A stretch of 43,856 nucleotides of DNA from Candidatus Brockarchaeota archaeon (GTDB lineage: Archaea; Thermoproteota; EX4484-205; JAAOZP01): positions 1 to 43,856 of the forward strand of contig JAFNIX010000015.1 in NCBI GenBank assembly GCA_017601225.1, read 5' to 3'. Of this stretch, positions 7,043 to 16,500 are shown in pieces; the stretch's first letter is position 1, and every line of letters begins with the position of its first letter. Under the pieces are notes generated by a model. It saw only the letters and a list, made by a program, of their open reading frames with translations. It was not told where the DNA came from and did no database searches. Both the position numbers and the translations under genes were made by a program.

Positions 7043-10000
7043 ATATGTAGCTTGCTTTCTCAGCCGCTGAGAAGGATCCCCACATTATTAGCTGCTTCCT
7101 CAACTCGTTTACGAACCTGTAGTTTGAGGTTACCCATGTGCTCTCCGGGCCTGTGAGCCTCTCCAAGTGGAGTATAACATCGTATCTTTTCACCTCCTCG
7201 TTAAGCCTCGCAGCAATATCAACCCTCTGGGAAACACCCACTTCGAAGGGCGAGAGACTTACTGTTAAGCTTAACGATAGGTCCTCGTAGTTCGGCGGCT
7301 GCAGCTCCTTAACCATGTGAACACCTTCTTTCACGGCCCCTGCACCCGCGAAATACTCGTGCAAATATGCTAAGAGCCCTCTACCCTCCTCGACTGTTGA
7401 AACGCTTATGAGCAGAGGAATATCCCACTCGTTCCCCTTAGGCTTCGTCTTAAACTTCCACCTCCTCTCGAGCGAGGGCGTAGCCACTTTCGAAGCTATG
7501 TAAGACGGGTATGCAGCTGCTGCTAGGGCTGAAGCCATTGTAACCAGCGTTCCCAATATCGCGAATGCTGAGGCGAAGTTGAAAACGTGTTCAGAAGGAA
7601 GTATTCCGACAAGCATGAAGATTCTAGTCATGAAGTATCCCGCGATATACCCTACTAAGGCGCTTATTATAGCGTAGACTATGACCTCGGTCATGAAGAA
7701 CACGGTTACACCCATGGGGGATAAGCCGACGATGCTGAACACGTGGACCTCCCTAACACGCTCCCTAAGGCTGCCCAGCACCGTTGTAAATATGTTCAGC
7801 GCCCCTAGGATGATGATCATCCATATTATTTCCCATCCTCCAAGAAGCACGGTGGTGAAAGTTGAAAGCAGATAAGGCTTTCCCTGGTGGGAAACATATA
7901 TTGAAAGATCTAGGGAGTAGGCTAACTCCTTAGCCAAGCCGAATATCTCCTCGAAAGACATGTTCGTCTTAGGCACTATGGCTATGGAAGCGATATATCC
8001 ACCTATCATCAGTGCTCTCCTGTAGGGTATTATCATTGTCGTTGAAACACCAAGGTTTGGAGGAGAAGTACCGGCTTGAGCAGAGACAGCCATGTCTCTG
8101 CTTATGGTTGAGAAGAAACTCGGGTTAGCCGGGAAAATGTTGTATCCATCTGCCTCCTGCAGGAAATCAACCTCGTTCGAATCGATTATTCCGGTTACCG
8201 TAAACCTGATTCCTGAAACGTAAATAGTGTCCCCTATCGTTACGCTCAAGTTGGTTGCCAGCGATCTCGATATCACTGCCTGATCAGCATCGTCGGAAAG
8301 CAGCCCACCCCTCACGATACAGGTTCCCCTCACAATCCGATTGAACTCCTCCACAGTCATCCCCATTATTGCAGGTATCCGCGAAGTGTTGGTTGCACTC
8401 CAAACTCTGAAGGAAGTGGTCCACGCAGCCCTATCAACCGGCCCGTAAATCCATACTCGCGGGTAAACATAGTATTTATCTCCGGCGAATATTTTCGCGA
8501 TATCTAGAACCTTGTCTGAAAGAATGTTCGGGGGAACACCTCTACCCTGTTTTATGAGAATCTCATCCCTATAGGTATTACACTCATAACCATACCTTGT
8601 GACTGGAACCGTTACCCTCCCGGGCATGAGTGAGGTGAAGGAAGTCATGGCTACAACCATTGTGATCAATGTTAGGAAAACAAGTATGGTGCGGAAAGGC
8701 CTGCGGCGCATATGCTCGCTCCCCAGGGAGAAAGATATCATTGCTGTGTCAAGCCTGCTTACTTCAGCCCTGTGGACACCTAGAACCCTTTTCTCAATGC
8801 CTTTCCTAACCTCCTCGCTTATGGAAAGTATTATTATGAACACTATAATTATAACGATCAGTATTAGCGAGCCCATCATGCCCAGGGAGATATTACTCAT
8901 CAACCCGAACGCGGGATGCAGAACGCTGAATAATGCTAGGAACATTGCTGCGAGGACGGCGAGGGCGATAATGCGCCTTGAGCCGTGAGCACGGATGATA
9001 AGTTTCTCTAGGAAGAAACCACCGAATATGACGAGGATAAACATGTATAGAAGAGACTTCGCAGAATCGTTTATCAAGGGCATGACTTCCACCGAGTATG
9101 CTCTAACGGCGTAGGCCCTGGCTAGAAGAGCGTAAGCATACATGCCGCTATACTTCCTCTCATTTAAAAGCTTCTCAACCTCCTCAATGTATCTCCTAGC
9201 CTTATCCAGGGTTTCATCCGCGCTCGGGCTGCCCATGTTTCTGTTAACCAGCTCGAGATAACGGCCGTATGAAACATAGTAGAGGTCTTTAGCAGTTCTG
9301 AAAGTGGAGAAGCACACCCTCTCCCTCTCCCCGTATTTCACGTAGAAACCGCTTCCCTCCGTGTTTTCAAGAGAAGAATTTGTTAAAAGTATTCCAGTTG
9401 GGCTTACGACGACGAACCTTATCCCTGGCTGAACCCATACTATTGAAACAGGCTCCCACCCGTTAGAATAGTAGCCGTAGCTTATCGGCGGGCTTTTAGT
9501 AAGCATCTCGAAAGAGAACACCATAACCGGTTGAGGCGGGCTCCTCCACATTTCGAACGCGCCAGCCCTAGGATCTATTATGCTGGGCGTCATTATTACG
9601 GTTGGGATCTCGAAATCAAGCACCTCGACGGAAACGGCTTTAGCAATCACCACGGTAACGTTCTCATAAGCGTGTAGGACAGTTATTTCAAGTGGGAAGT
9701 TCATCATGCCGAACTGCCCCAGGTCAGTAGCCATCGTGATAATGCCCTCATCGTTAAACACCCACCCCCTGGCGATCCATCTTGAGAATATTACTGCGGT
9801 GCCTCCTCCCCCGGCAGCACCAGCAATAGGCACACCGTGGACTGTGAAAGACCCGTCCTCGCCGCTTTTCATCACAATCCTGTTAAGCTTGTAGGTTGAA
9901 GTAACCAGCCTGACTTCAACAAGAGCATTAGGAACCGCGTCGTACCATCCTTTACTATAGTTGTAGACAACAACCCTGCCTTGAAGAGCAGCATAGCCCG

Positions 10001-11582
10001 GGTATCCTCTCGTGTTTGAAAGCAGGAACCTTGTTGGCTTGATCGAAGCCCTATCGATATTCCACTCCATTCGGAGAAGGTTGTCAACAATGTGGAGGAT
10101 GAGTTGAAAGTACGGGTCTAAAACGTCTACATTAGCATAGTTCGAATCATCTATAGGGGAACCTACGTAGATCCTGTTTGAGCGCCTAGTGGTTATTGAG
10201 AACGCCGGTACGCCTGCGATTGAAGCAGGCTCAGAGTCCAGCATAAATGGAATGGGCTCCGTGCCTGAAAAAGTATTGTACTCAAAGAAAATGCTTACGA
10301 GAGAGGAGATGAATGCGCTGGATGAAGCTGAAACGTTAACGTTCGGTATCCTCCTTGCGAAGCCTCTGACCTCAGGCGTGTCGATCATGCTGCTTATCGT
10401 TGTCCTAAACCAGGAGAGCCTGAGGGGGAAGCCGCCGCTATGTATAGAGGTCGCGCCGTAGGTTGAATACTGGCTGGCGTGAAGAAGCTGCAGGCCGTCG
10501 GAGTCGCTAGCCATAAGGTCGAAATTTATGTTTCCGAGGATCGTTATCCTGTTACTGCTAACGTCCTCTCTGAAAAAGTAGTCTTCGACAAATTCTCTTG
10601 AGCCGCTTAACGCCTGCCAGTGTCCCGAGTAAAGCGTTATCCACACGGAATACCTAGGCGGGTTGGACTTGAGGTGGCGAGCATACTCGAGCAGTAAGGC
10701 TAGCGGTAAAAGCTCAGTCTTACTCGTCGACAATCCTGGTACAACAGACCATGTGTCGAAATGCGCGGACAGTATGACGACCTCGTTAGGCGAGGCTGTC
10801 CCATTTATGAATCCAACTATGTTCTCCGCATCAATCTCCCTCCAAGCCATTCTGGAAACAATCTTAACTCGGGTGGCGGCTTTCAAAACATCCCAATCCC
10901 GCTTCTCAACATAAACCCTCGTGAAACCCATAGGAGTATCTAGGAATTTAGCGTAGCACTCCTGATAGGTTGTTTGCTCCGGCTCTATGAATACTACTGC
11001 CTCGGCTCCGAGGTTGGCTGCTTTAAGCCAGTTGTCCCGAGAATTAAACTCCATGGCAACTATGGCGCCCTCAACATTCTTCCCATCTAAGTCTTGCAAG
11101 TCTCCTCGCCCAGCATAAATCAAGCTTCCAACAATACCGTTTGATGGGGTTGGACAAGGGTTGATACCGTTAGGATAGAGCGCGTAAGCTTTAAACCGTG
11201 CTTTAAATGGCTCTAAAGCCTCAATATAGGTCTCCTCGTCGTAGGGCACCAGCACCTTATACTTGTGTTTCTGGGTTGCTATTCCCACCTCATTCTTAAG
11301 ATAGCTGTAAAGATATTCAAGCGTCTTATAGTAGCCGGGGTAACCGGTCATTCTAGAACCGTAGGAAGACACTTCTGCTACAAACCGGTTCACCCAAGCC
11401 GTGTCTAAAGGGAAAAGTTTTTCCGCTTCGGCTGAAACAGGAATACTTAAACCGGTTTTAAGATCAGGGTTTAAAGATGACGCGTAAAGCTGCCCAGATG
11501 TTACGGGAATCTGTGTGACTGACGTGAGGAAAACGGATAGGAGGAAAAGCGATATTGACATGATTTTAATTCTGCCAGTCAT
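7026..11582 (-). CDS. PA/M28-like (degenerate) ectodomain fused to an FtsX/MacB-type permease, 1518 aa
   Basis: A signal peptide (residues 1-30) is followed by a PA-like insert (about 150-240) and an M28 aminopeptidase fold (about 60-500). Metal-site motifs are only partly kept: AHFDTW gives H274 and D276, and D355 is present. However, the Glu-Glu pair is replaced by H321-W322 in SGHWQALSGS, and the usual Asp-Asn motif is absent after VVPG. A carboxypeptidase-regulatory-like beta domain follows (about 555-625). The C-terminal half has two or three helices, then a MacB-like segment beginning RRRPFRTILVFL with an extracytoplasmic loop, and three FtsX helices with LRERVREVHVFSIVGLSP. A roughly 150-residue cytoplasmic tail ends the protein. 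I infer a substrate-binding pseudo-peptidase driving or sensing FtsX-type export or remodelling; no ATPase is adjacent. The minus-strand TATA at 11611-11618 predicts a leader of only a few nucleotides. Confidence 0.82.
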   Translation of the reverse strand: MTGRIKIMSISLFLLSVFLTSVTQIPVTSGQLYASSLNPDLKTGLSIPVSAEAEKLFPLDTAWVNRFVAEVSSYGSRMTGYPGYYKTLEYLYSYLKNEVGIATQKHKYKVLVPYDEETYIEALEPFKARFKAYALYPNGINPCPTPSNGIVGSLIYAGRGDLQDLDGKNVEGAIVAMEFNSRDNWLKAANLGAEAVVFIEPEQTTYQECYAKFLDTPMGFTRVYVEKRDWDVLKAATRVKIVSRMAWREIDAENIVGFINGTASPNEVVILSAHFDTWSVVPGLSTSKTELLPLALLLEYARHLKSNPPRYSVWITLYSGHWQALSGSREFVEDYFFREDVSSNRITILGNINFDLMASDSDGLQLLHASQYSTYGATSIHSGGFPLRLSWFRTTISSMIDTPEVRGFARRIPNVNVSASSSAFISSLVSIFFEYNTFSGTEPIPFMLDSEPASIAGVPAFSITTRRSNRIYVGSPIDDSNYANVDVLDPYFQLILHIVDNLLRMEWNIDRASIKPTRFLLSNTRGYPGYAALQGRVVVYNYSKGWYDAVPNALVEVRLVTSTYKLNRIVMKSGEDGSFTVHGVPIAGAAGGGGTAVIFSRWIARGWVFNDEGIITMATDLGQFGMMNFPLEITVLHAYENVTVVIAKAVSVEVLDFEIPTVIMTPSIIDPRAGAFEMWRSPPQPVMVFSFEMLTKSPPISYGYYSNGWEPVSIVWVQPGIRFVVVSPTGILLTNSSLENTEGSGFYVKYGERERVCFSTFRTAKDLYYVSYGRYLELVNRNMGSPSADETLDKARRYIEEVEKLLNERKYSGMYAYALLARAYAVRAYSVEVMPLINDSAKSLLYMFILVIFGGFFLEKLIIRAHGSRRIIALAVLAAMFLALFSVLHPAFGLMSNISLGMMGSLILIVIIIVFIIILSISEEVRKGIEKRVLGVHRAEVSRLDTAMISFSLGSEHMRRRPFRTILVFLTLITMVVAMTSFTSLMPGRVTVPVTRYGYECNTYRDEILIKQGRGVPPNILSDKVLDIAKIFAGDKYYVYPRVWIYGPVDRAAWTTSFRVWSATNTSRIPAIMGMTVEEFNRIVRGTCIVRGGLLSDDADQAVISRSLATNLSVTIGDTIYVSGIRFTVTGIIDSNEVDFLQEADGYNIFPANPSFFSTISRDMAVSAQAGTSPPNLGVSTTMIIPYRRALMIGGYIASIAIVPKTNMSFEEIFGLAKELAYSLDLSIYVSHQGKPYLLSTFTTVLLGGWEIIWMIIILGALNIFTTVLGSLRERVREVHVFSIVGLSPMGVTVFFMTEVIVYAIISALVGYIAGYFMTRIFMLVGILPSEHVFNFASAFAILGTLVTMASALAAAAYPSYIASKVATPSLERRWKFKTKPKGNEWDIPLLISVSTVEEGRGLLAYLHEYFAGAGAVKEGVHMVKELQPPNYEDLSLSLTVSLSPFEVGVSQRVDIAARLNEEVKRYDVILHLERLTGPESTWVTSNYRFVNELRKQLIMWGSFSAAEKASYISMAKA

Positions 11583-11610
11583 GTCTTTTGGAGAAATAGG
11601 AGTATGCCAG

Positions 11611-11648
11611 CTTATAAGTTTTTAGCTAGAATTAAAAATTTTTATATT
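11611..11648. promoter_or_regulatory. Back-to-back promoters of the 1518-aa and 639-aa membrane protein genes
   Basis: CTTATAAG (11611-11618) is correctly placed for the minus-strand gene starting at 11582. TTTATATT (11641-11648) is correctly placed for the plus-strand gene starting at 11677. The two TATA boxes are about 30 bp apart, so the two genes could share regulation. Confidence 0.55.
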
Positions 11649-11676
11649 GGAGCCTTGAAGGAAAAAACTAGGTGAA

Positions 11677-13596
11677 GTGTCGCTGACGCAAGCCTCGCAG
11701 GAATTTTCACCGGGATTGACTTGGAGAAGCATCTTGGCAATGATAATGGCAGCATTAATCTTCTTGCCATCCTCAATATATCTATGGTTTGCAGTAGGAT
11801 CGGGTGTGAGTACTGCCGCCACATATGTGACGGCAATACTTTTCACAGCCTTAACACAGATTTACGGCAGGAAGCTTTCAAGACAGGAGCTTTTCATAAT
11901 TTATTCTATCGTTGGAGGAATAGGTGGAGCAATGCCGATGTACTACTGGCTTGTGTACAGGTCCTATTATGTTACGAACCCTTTAAGCCTAGAGTTCACA
12001 CTCTTCAACACTCCGCTTAGGGAATATGTTCCCACATGGATGTCTCCCCCGGCAACGTCAGTCGTCCACCAGTTGAGAACCCTGCTGCATCCAGACTGGT
12101 TTTTCGCCCTAGGCGTAAACCTTGCCTTCTCAATCCTTGGCTTGGCAGCGGAATTATCCATAGGCATACTTTTCTCCTACCTTTACGTGGTGGAGGAGCC
12201 TCTGCCGTTCCCGTTCGCACAAATCGACGCAGCTATGGTGAACACGCTGCACGACAGGAGGCCTCAGGACCTGCTCTACTTCGTCCTGTCTTTGACAATG
12301 GGTGCCATATACGGTTTAATTCTTTACTTGGCACCCATGCTTATTGGCCCCCAGGCACGTTTAATCCCATATCCTTGGGTTGATTTAACACCGTACACAC
12401 AGTTCTTCCTGCCAGGGGCGGTCATAGGCATAGCTACAGACCCGTTGAGCTTCCTCTACGGCATGATTCTACCCCCCTCGTTGACTTTCGCTATGCTAGT
12501 GGGATCAGTGATCACATGGATCTTCGGAAACACTCTTACCCTGACGAACTTCAAGAGCTTCTCTCCACAGTGGGTTGAAGAGTATTCTCCAGGAATGGGA
12601 ATCTTCCTGATACTTCAGAGGGCAGGCTTAAGACTCTGGCTTTCCCTTTTCATGGGATTATCCTTCGGCCTAGCCATATTCCTTTTAGCATCAACCAGCA
12701 GGAAAATCGTGGCAGCGTTTAAAACCCTTCCGAAGCTAAGCAGGGTTAAGGGTGGGCCGGGATATCCTTCACCCAAAATACTGCTTGCCACGTTCTTCGG
12801 CTCCACGGTTCTGAGTGCACTGCTCTACAGCATTCTTCTCCCGGATGTTCCATTATGGCTGCCCATATTGGTATCAGTAGGGTTCAGCTTCGTTTTAGCA
12901 TCTGTCGGCGCTAGGATTTACGGTGAACTCGGGTTAAGCTTCTCTTCGGACTTCATATACAACATGTGGAAGGCAGCAATATACTTCAGCCCCTACAATG
13001 GTTACGCGGGGTGGATTTTCACACCCGCTATAGCAGGATTCTCTACACCTTACTTCGCAAACTCAACCAAGGTGGCTTATGCGACGGGGACAAGACCCAT
13101 GGACTATTTTAAGGCGGTCATAATATCCTTCATACTTGTAACAACATTCGGACTTATTTTTACAGACTTCTTCTGGAGAATAGCCCCAATACCCTCCTAC
13201 CTATTCCCATACGTGTATGGCATTTGGCCGAACTATGCCATCAGCGACTCGCTGTTCGCAACGCGGCAGATACTCATAAAGCCGGATCAGATACTCATGG
13301 GCATGGGCATATCTATAGGTGTCAGCCTTATCTCAATTCCGCTTAACAGGCTGGGAATACCGTTCAACCCGGTTGGGCTAGTCGGCGGAATGTACAGTAC
13401 GCCGCCATACACGATAATGGTGTTCCTGATGTCTCTTGTGAGCAAGTATTTGATGACGCGTATACTTGGAGCGGAGAAATGGTTATCAATAAGAGGCGTA
13501 GTCCTAGCAGGGTTCGCAGCGGGCATAGGCATTGTCGTAGCGATGGGAACCACAATCACCCTTGTTTCAAGAGCCTCATGGATATGGCCCTGGTAG
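11677..13596 (+). CDS. Polytopic membrane protein, OPT/DUF6785-like, paralog of the protein at 4072-6171
   Basis: 639 residues with about a dozen or more transmembrane helices. It shares landmarks with the 4072-6171 protein: a LSRQELFIIYSIVGG segment matching LTPQELVFVFSVISF, and a VEEPLPFPFAQ motif after the fifth helix matching VEEERLIFPLA. Both also end in hydrophobic helices followed by a short tail. The GTG start at 11677 lies one nucleotide after GGTGA and about 33 nt after the TATA centre, so initiation is probably near-leaderless. The call as OPT-superfamily-like is from motif memory and not certain; 'putative transporter' is safe. It stands between the 1518-aa FtsX fusion (divergent) and a secreted glycosidase (same strand), which suggests it imports products of that enzyme. 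Confidence 0.7.
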   Translation: MSLTQASQEFSPGLTWRSILAMIMAALIFLPSSIYLWFAVGSGVSTAATYVTAILFTALTQIYGRKLSRQELFIIYSIVGGIGGAMPMYYWLVYRSYYVTNPLSLEFTLFNTPLREYVPTWMSPPATSVVHQLRTLLHPDWFFALGVNLAFSILGLAAELSIGILFSYLYVVEEPLPFPFAQIDAAMVNTLHDRRPQDLLYFVLSLTMGAIYGLILYLAPMLIGPQARLIPYPWVDLTPYTQFFLPGAVIGIATDPLSFLYGMILPPSLTFAMLVGSVITWIFGNTLTLTNFKSFSPQWVEEYSPGMGIFLILQRAGLRLWLSLFMGLSFGLAIFLLASTSRKIVAAFKTLPKLSRVKGGPGYPSPKILLATFFGSTVLSALLYSILLPDVPLWLPILVSVGFSFVLASVGARIYGELGLSFSSDFIYNMWKAAIYFSPYNGYAGWIFTPAIAGFSTPYFANSTKVAYATGTRPMDYFKAVIISFILVTTFGLIFTDFFWRIAPIPSYLFPYVYGIWPNYAISDSLFATRQILIKPDQILMGMGISIGVSLISIPLNRLGIPFNPVGLVGGMYSTPPYTIMVFLMSLVSKYLMTRILGAEKWLSIRGVVLAGFAAGIGIVVAMGTTITLVSRASWIWPW

Positions 13597-13715
13597 AAAA
13601 TAGAATCTTAAAAATTCGGCCAAATTCTCCAGACACCTATGTCTTAAAATTCTGGGCCTAGATAGTGAATGCTCCCGCTTAAGATTTATTACTTTATAAG
13701 GCGTGTCTAAACAGG

Positions 13716-16433
13716 ATGAAGAAAACGCTTTTAATCCTGGTGGCAGTAGGCTTGATCGCGTCTTTAGCTTTACTCCAAAACCTGTTTAAGCCCGTAAAGC
13801 TTGAGAAGCGAGTGTTTCCCTTCTGTCTCCCCTGGGACGATAGTGAGCAGACTGCGGTAAGCATGAGAGGCAGGCTTCACAAGCCAGCGGGCGGCCTTGG
13901 ATACGTATATGTTGAAGAGGACGGTCATCTTTATGTTAACGGGGAAAGAGTAAAGTTTCTAGGGGTAAACATTTGCGGAGGAGCATGCTTCCCAGAGAAG
14001 GATGAGGCTGAGAGGATAGCTTGCAGACTAGCTAAATTCGGGGTTAACGTGGTGCGTTTCCACCATATGGATGCAAGCTGGGAGGTTTTCAACATATTCA
14101 ACAAAACCACTGGGGGTACACGCTGCCTCAACAAGGATGCGTTAGACAAGCTTGACTATTTTATTTCAAAGCTTAAGGGGAACGGCATATATGTCGACCT
14201 AAACCTGCTCGTATCGAGAAGGTTTACGTCAGCAGACGGCTTGCCTAGGGAAGTGGAAACGGTGGACTGGAAGGACCAGCAGGTGCTCGGGTTCTTCCTT
14301 GACGAGGTTGAAGAGCTTGAGAAAGAGTACGCTAGGCAACTCCTAACCCATTTAAACCCGTACACCGGAATGACTTACGCTGAGGACCCTGCAATCGCCT
14401 TTGTTGAAATAGTGAACGAGCAGGGGCTTATGCATTCGTGGCTCGGCGGCGTGGTTGACAGGCTTCCACAGGTCTTTAAAAACAGGCTTCAGGAGAAGTG
14501 GAACGCTTACCTGGGTTCTAAGTATGTGTATGATGAGGAGTTTAGAAGAGCATGGGGCGTTGAAACAGGCACAGGGTCTCAGGCAGAGGTTCTCAGGAAC
14601 GGTTGCTTCGAACAGGGTTTAGAGGGATGGGTGGTTGAGGTTCATAATGGTGCGCAAGCATCAGTGAGAGTGGCTGAGGAGGATGTGGGGAGGGTTCTAG
14701 AAATCAGGGTTACGAGGCTCGGATCTGAAGGCTGGCATGTGCAGTTCAACCAGCCGGGTATAAGAATAAAGGAGGGTGAAAACTATCTGGTCAGGTTTAA
14801 GGCTAAGGCTGATAAAACGGTCAGTGTAAGCATAGGCCTGGTTCAGGCTCATGAGCCCTGGAGACTGGTTTCGCAAAGGGTTGAAGTATCGTTGACAAAG
14901 GAATGGAGAGAGTACGAGGTTGCCCTTGTTGCTTCGGAATCAGAGGACAACGCTAGGCTAGACGTCTCGGGGCTTGGGAGGAGCACAGCAGCCTACCTGT
15001 TCTCCTGCTTCTCCATGAGGCTTTTCAGCGGATATGGCGCGACGGAGGATGAGAGCGTTGAAAAAGCAACTGTTAAGATACTGACGCTCGCCGAATACGG
15101 TTTGAGGACGAGCGTAGCTAGGAGAGACTGGGTTGAATTCCTATACAGCATGGAGGAAGAGTTTTTCACGAGGATGCGGAGATTCATTAAAAACGAGCTG
15201 GGCGTGAAAGCCCTTGTGATAGGCACCGTAGTCGGGTGCAGCACGCCTAACATAATGTCTATGCTTGACATTATAGATACGCATGCCTACTGGAACCACC
15301 CCTCCTTTCCAGGCACCCCTTGGGATCCTAGCAATTGGTACGTGGTTAACGAGCCGATGGTTAACAGTCCAGAGAGAAGCACCATAGTAGGCTTGGCTGT
15401 TAAAAAGGTTGAGAATAAGCCTCACTTCGTTACGGAGTATAATCATCCCGCTCCGAACATGTATGACTCTGAAACCGTCGTAACGCTAGCCGCGTACGCT
15501 GCGCTGCAAGACTGGGATGGAATATTCCTGTTCGACTATGGGAGCCGGGGCAACTGGGACTCTAGGAGGATAAGAGGGTTCTTCGATATTGACCAGCACC
15601 CTGTTAAAATGGCAACTCTAATAGCTGCGCACATGATCTTCTTAAGAGGAGACGTTAAGCCGGCTGACCGGCTTGTCTCCATAAGACTGGACGCTCAGGA
15701 TGAGGTAAACCTGATAGCGAGCGGGAGAGTCTACGCTTGGGCACTGCCGGATGCTAGCCACATGGGCTTAAACCCATTAGTCGCCCTTACACATAGAACA
15801 GCCATAAAACTCGACGGGGAAGCGTTACCCGAGGCCGATTTGAATGTTTCCGGGCCTGTTTACCGCTCCGACACCCGGGAAGTCGCTTGGGACACTTCTC
15901 ATACTGGGAGGGGAATCATAACGATTAATACTTCGAGAAGCATTGCCGCCATAGGGTTCTCCAGTGGTAGGAGACTTGACTTCGGAGCGCTCATTATAGA
16001 CCAGGGGGAAACGCTTCTAGATGGCTGGAGCATTATAACTGTCACAGTGCTGGAGGGGGAGAGCTTCGAGTCTTGGAGCAGGCTTCTGCTCATAGCTGCT
16101 GGCTATGTTACGAACACTGGAATGAGGCTCCGCACGTATGAGGGAAACATAGCGCTGTTAACGTGGAGACTTAATGATTTGACTAACGTGAAGCTGCTCA
16201 TTGAGCCCGTAACGTGTGGCACAAACTGGGGTTCGGCTCCAACACTAGTAGAAGGGGTTAGGGCCACGCTAAGAATTAAGACAGACAGGGAGATAGAAGT
16301 ATGGGCGTTAGACAGTATAGGGAACAGGGCTACGCAGGTCCAGGTTTCTAACGAGGGGCAGTATAAAGTTTTTTCAATCGAGCCTGGTTTCCAGACCATC
16401 TGGTATGAGATAGTTCGATCTGAAACCGGTTAA
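13716..16433 (+). CDS. Exported clan GH-A glycoside hydrolase with an inserted carbohydrate-binding module
   Basis: 905 residues with an N-terminal signal or anchor helix (residues 3-22). The barrel begins near residue 75 (FLGVNICGGACF). The acid/base site is N234-E235 in FVEIVNEQGL and the likely nucleophile is E574 in HFVTEYNHP. A beta-sandwich of CBM4/9 type lies between them, at about residues 290-435, opening LRNGCFEQGLEGW and closing with a DVSGLG strand and SMRLF. The C-terminal 200 residues are beta-rich, with GRGIITINTSRS and a final Trp/Tyr-rich strand. The enzyme probably hydrolyses a polysaccharide outside the cell, GH5-like in general form; the exact GH family and substrate are unclear. 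TATA-like elements at 13684-13700 lie just before the ATG, implying a leaderless message. Confidence 0.82.
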   Translation: MKKTLLILVAVGLIASLALLQNLFKPVKLEKRVFPFCLPWDDSEQTAVSMRGRLHKPAGGLGYVYVEEDGHLYVNGERVKFLGVNICGGACFPEKDEAERIACRLAKFGVNVVRFHHMDASWEVFNIFNKTTGGTRCLNKDALDKLDYFISKLKGNGIYVDLNLLVSRRFTSADGLPREVETVDWKDQQVLGFFLDEVEELEKEYARQLLTHLNPYTGMTYAEDPAIAFVEIVNEQGLMHSWLGGVVDRLPQVFKNRLQEKWNAYLGSKYVYDEEFRRAWGVETGTGSQAEVLRNGCFEQGLEGWVVEVHNGAQASVRVAEEDVGRVLEIRVTRLGSEGWHVQFNQPGIRIKEGENYLVRFKAKADKTVSVSIGLVQAHEPWRLVSQRVEVSLTKEWREYEVALVASESEDNARLDVSGLGRSTAAYLFSCFSMRLFSGYGATEDESVEKATVKILTLAEYGLRTSVARRDWVEFLYSMEEEFFTRMRRFIKNELGVKALVIGTVVGCSTPNIMSMLDIIDTHAYWNHPSFPGTPWDPSNWYVVNEPMVNSPERSTIVGLAVKKVENKPHFVTEYNHPAPNMYDSETVVTLAAYAALQDWDGIFLFDYGSRGNWDSRRIRGFFDIDQHPVKMATLIAAHMIFLRGDVKPADRLVSIRLDAQDEVNLIASGRVYAWALPDASHMGLNPLVALTHRTAIKLDGEALPEADLNVSGPVYRSDTREVAWDTSHTGRGIITINTSRSIAAIGFSSGRRLDFGALIIDQGETLLDGWSIITVTVLEGESFESWSRLLLIAAGYVTNTGMRLRTYEGNIALLTWRLNDLTNVKLLIEPVTCGTNWGSAPTLVEGVRATLRIKTDREIEVWALDSIGNRATQVQVSNEGQYKVFSIEPGFQTIWYEIVRSETG

Positions 16434-16438
16434 CCGGT
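16425..16438. promoter_or_regulatory. 14-bp perfect palindrome across the glycosidase stop codon
   Basis: ACCGGTTAACCGGT is a perfect palindrome containing the TAA stop of the upstream gene. It lies about 30 bp before a TATA-like AAGTTCTTATG (about 16465-16475) that serves the ATPase gene at 16501. It could be an operator for the ATPase-primase operon or only chance. Confidence 0.35.
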
Positions 16439-16500
16439 ACTTGAGCCGCCGGCAGCATGGTGATAAGTTCTTATGCCCCTTTCAGCAAACAAATAGTGTA

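Noticed and set aside
16441..16500. N-terminal extension of the KaiC-like protein from TTG 16441
   Set aside because: A TATA-like element lies between this codon and ATG 16501, and the KaiC family starts at the later position.
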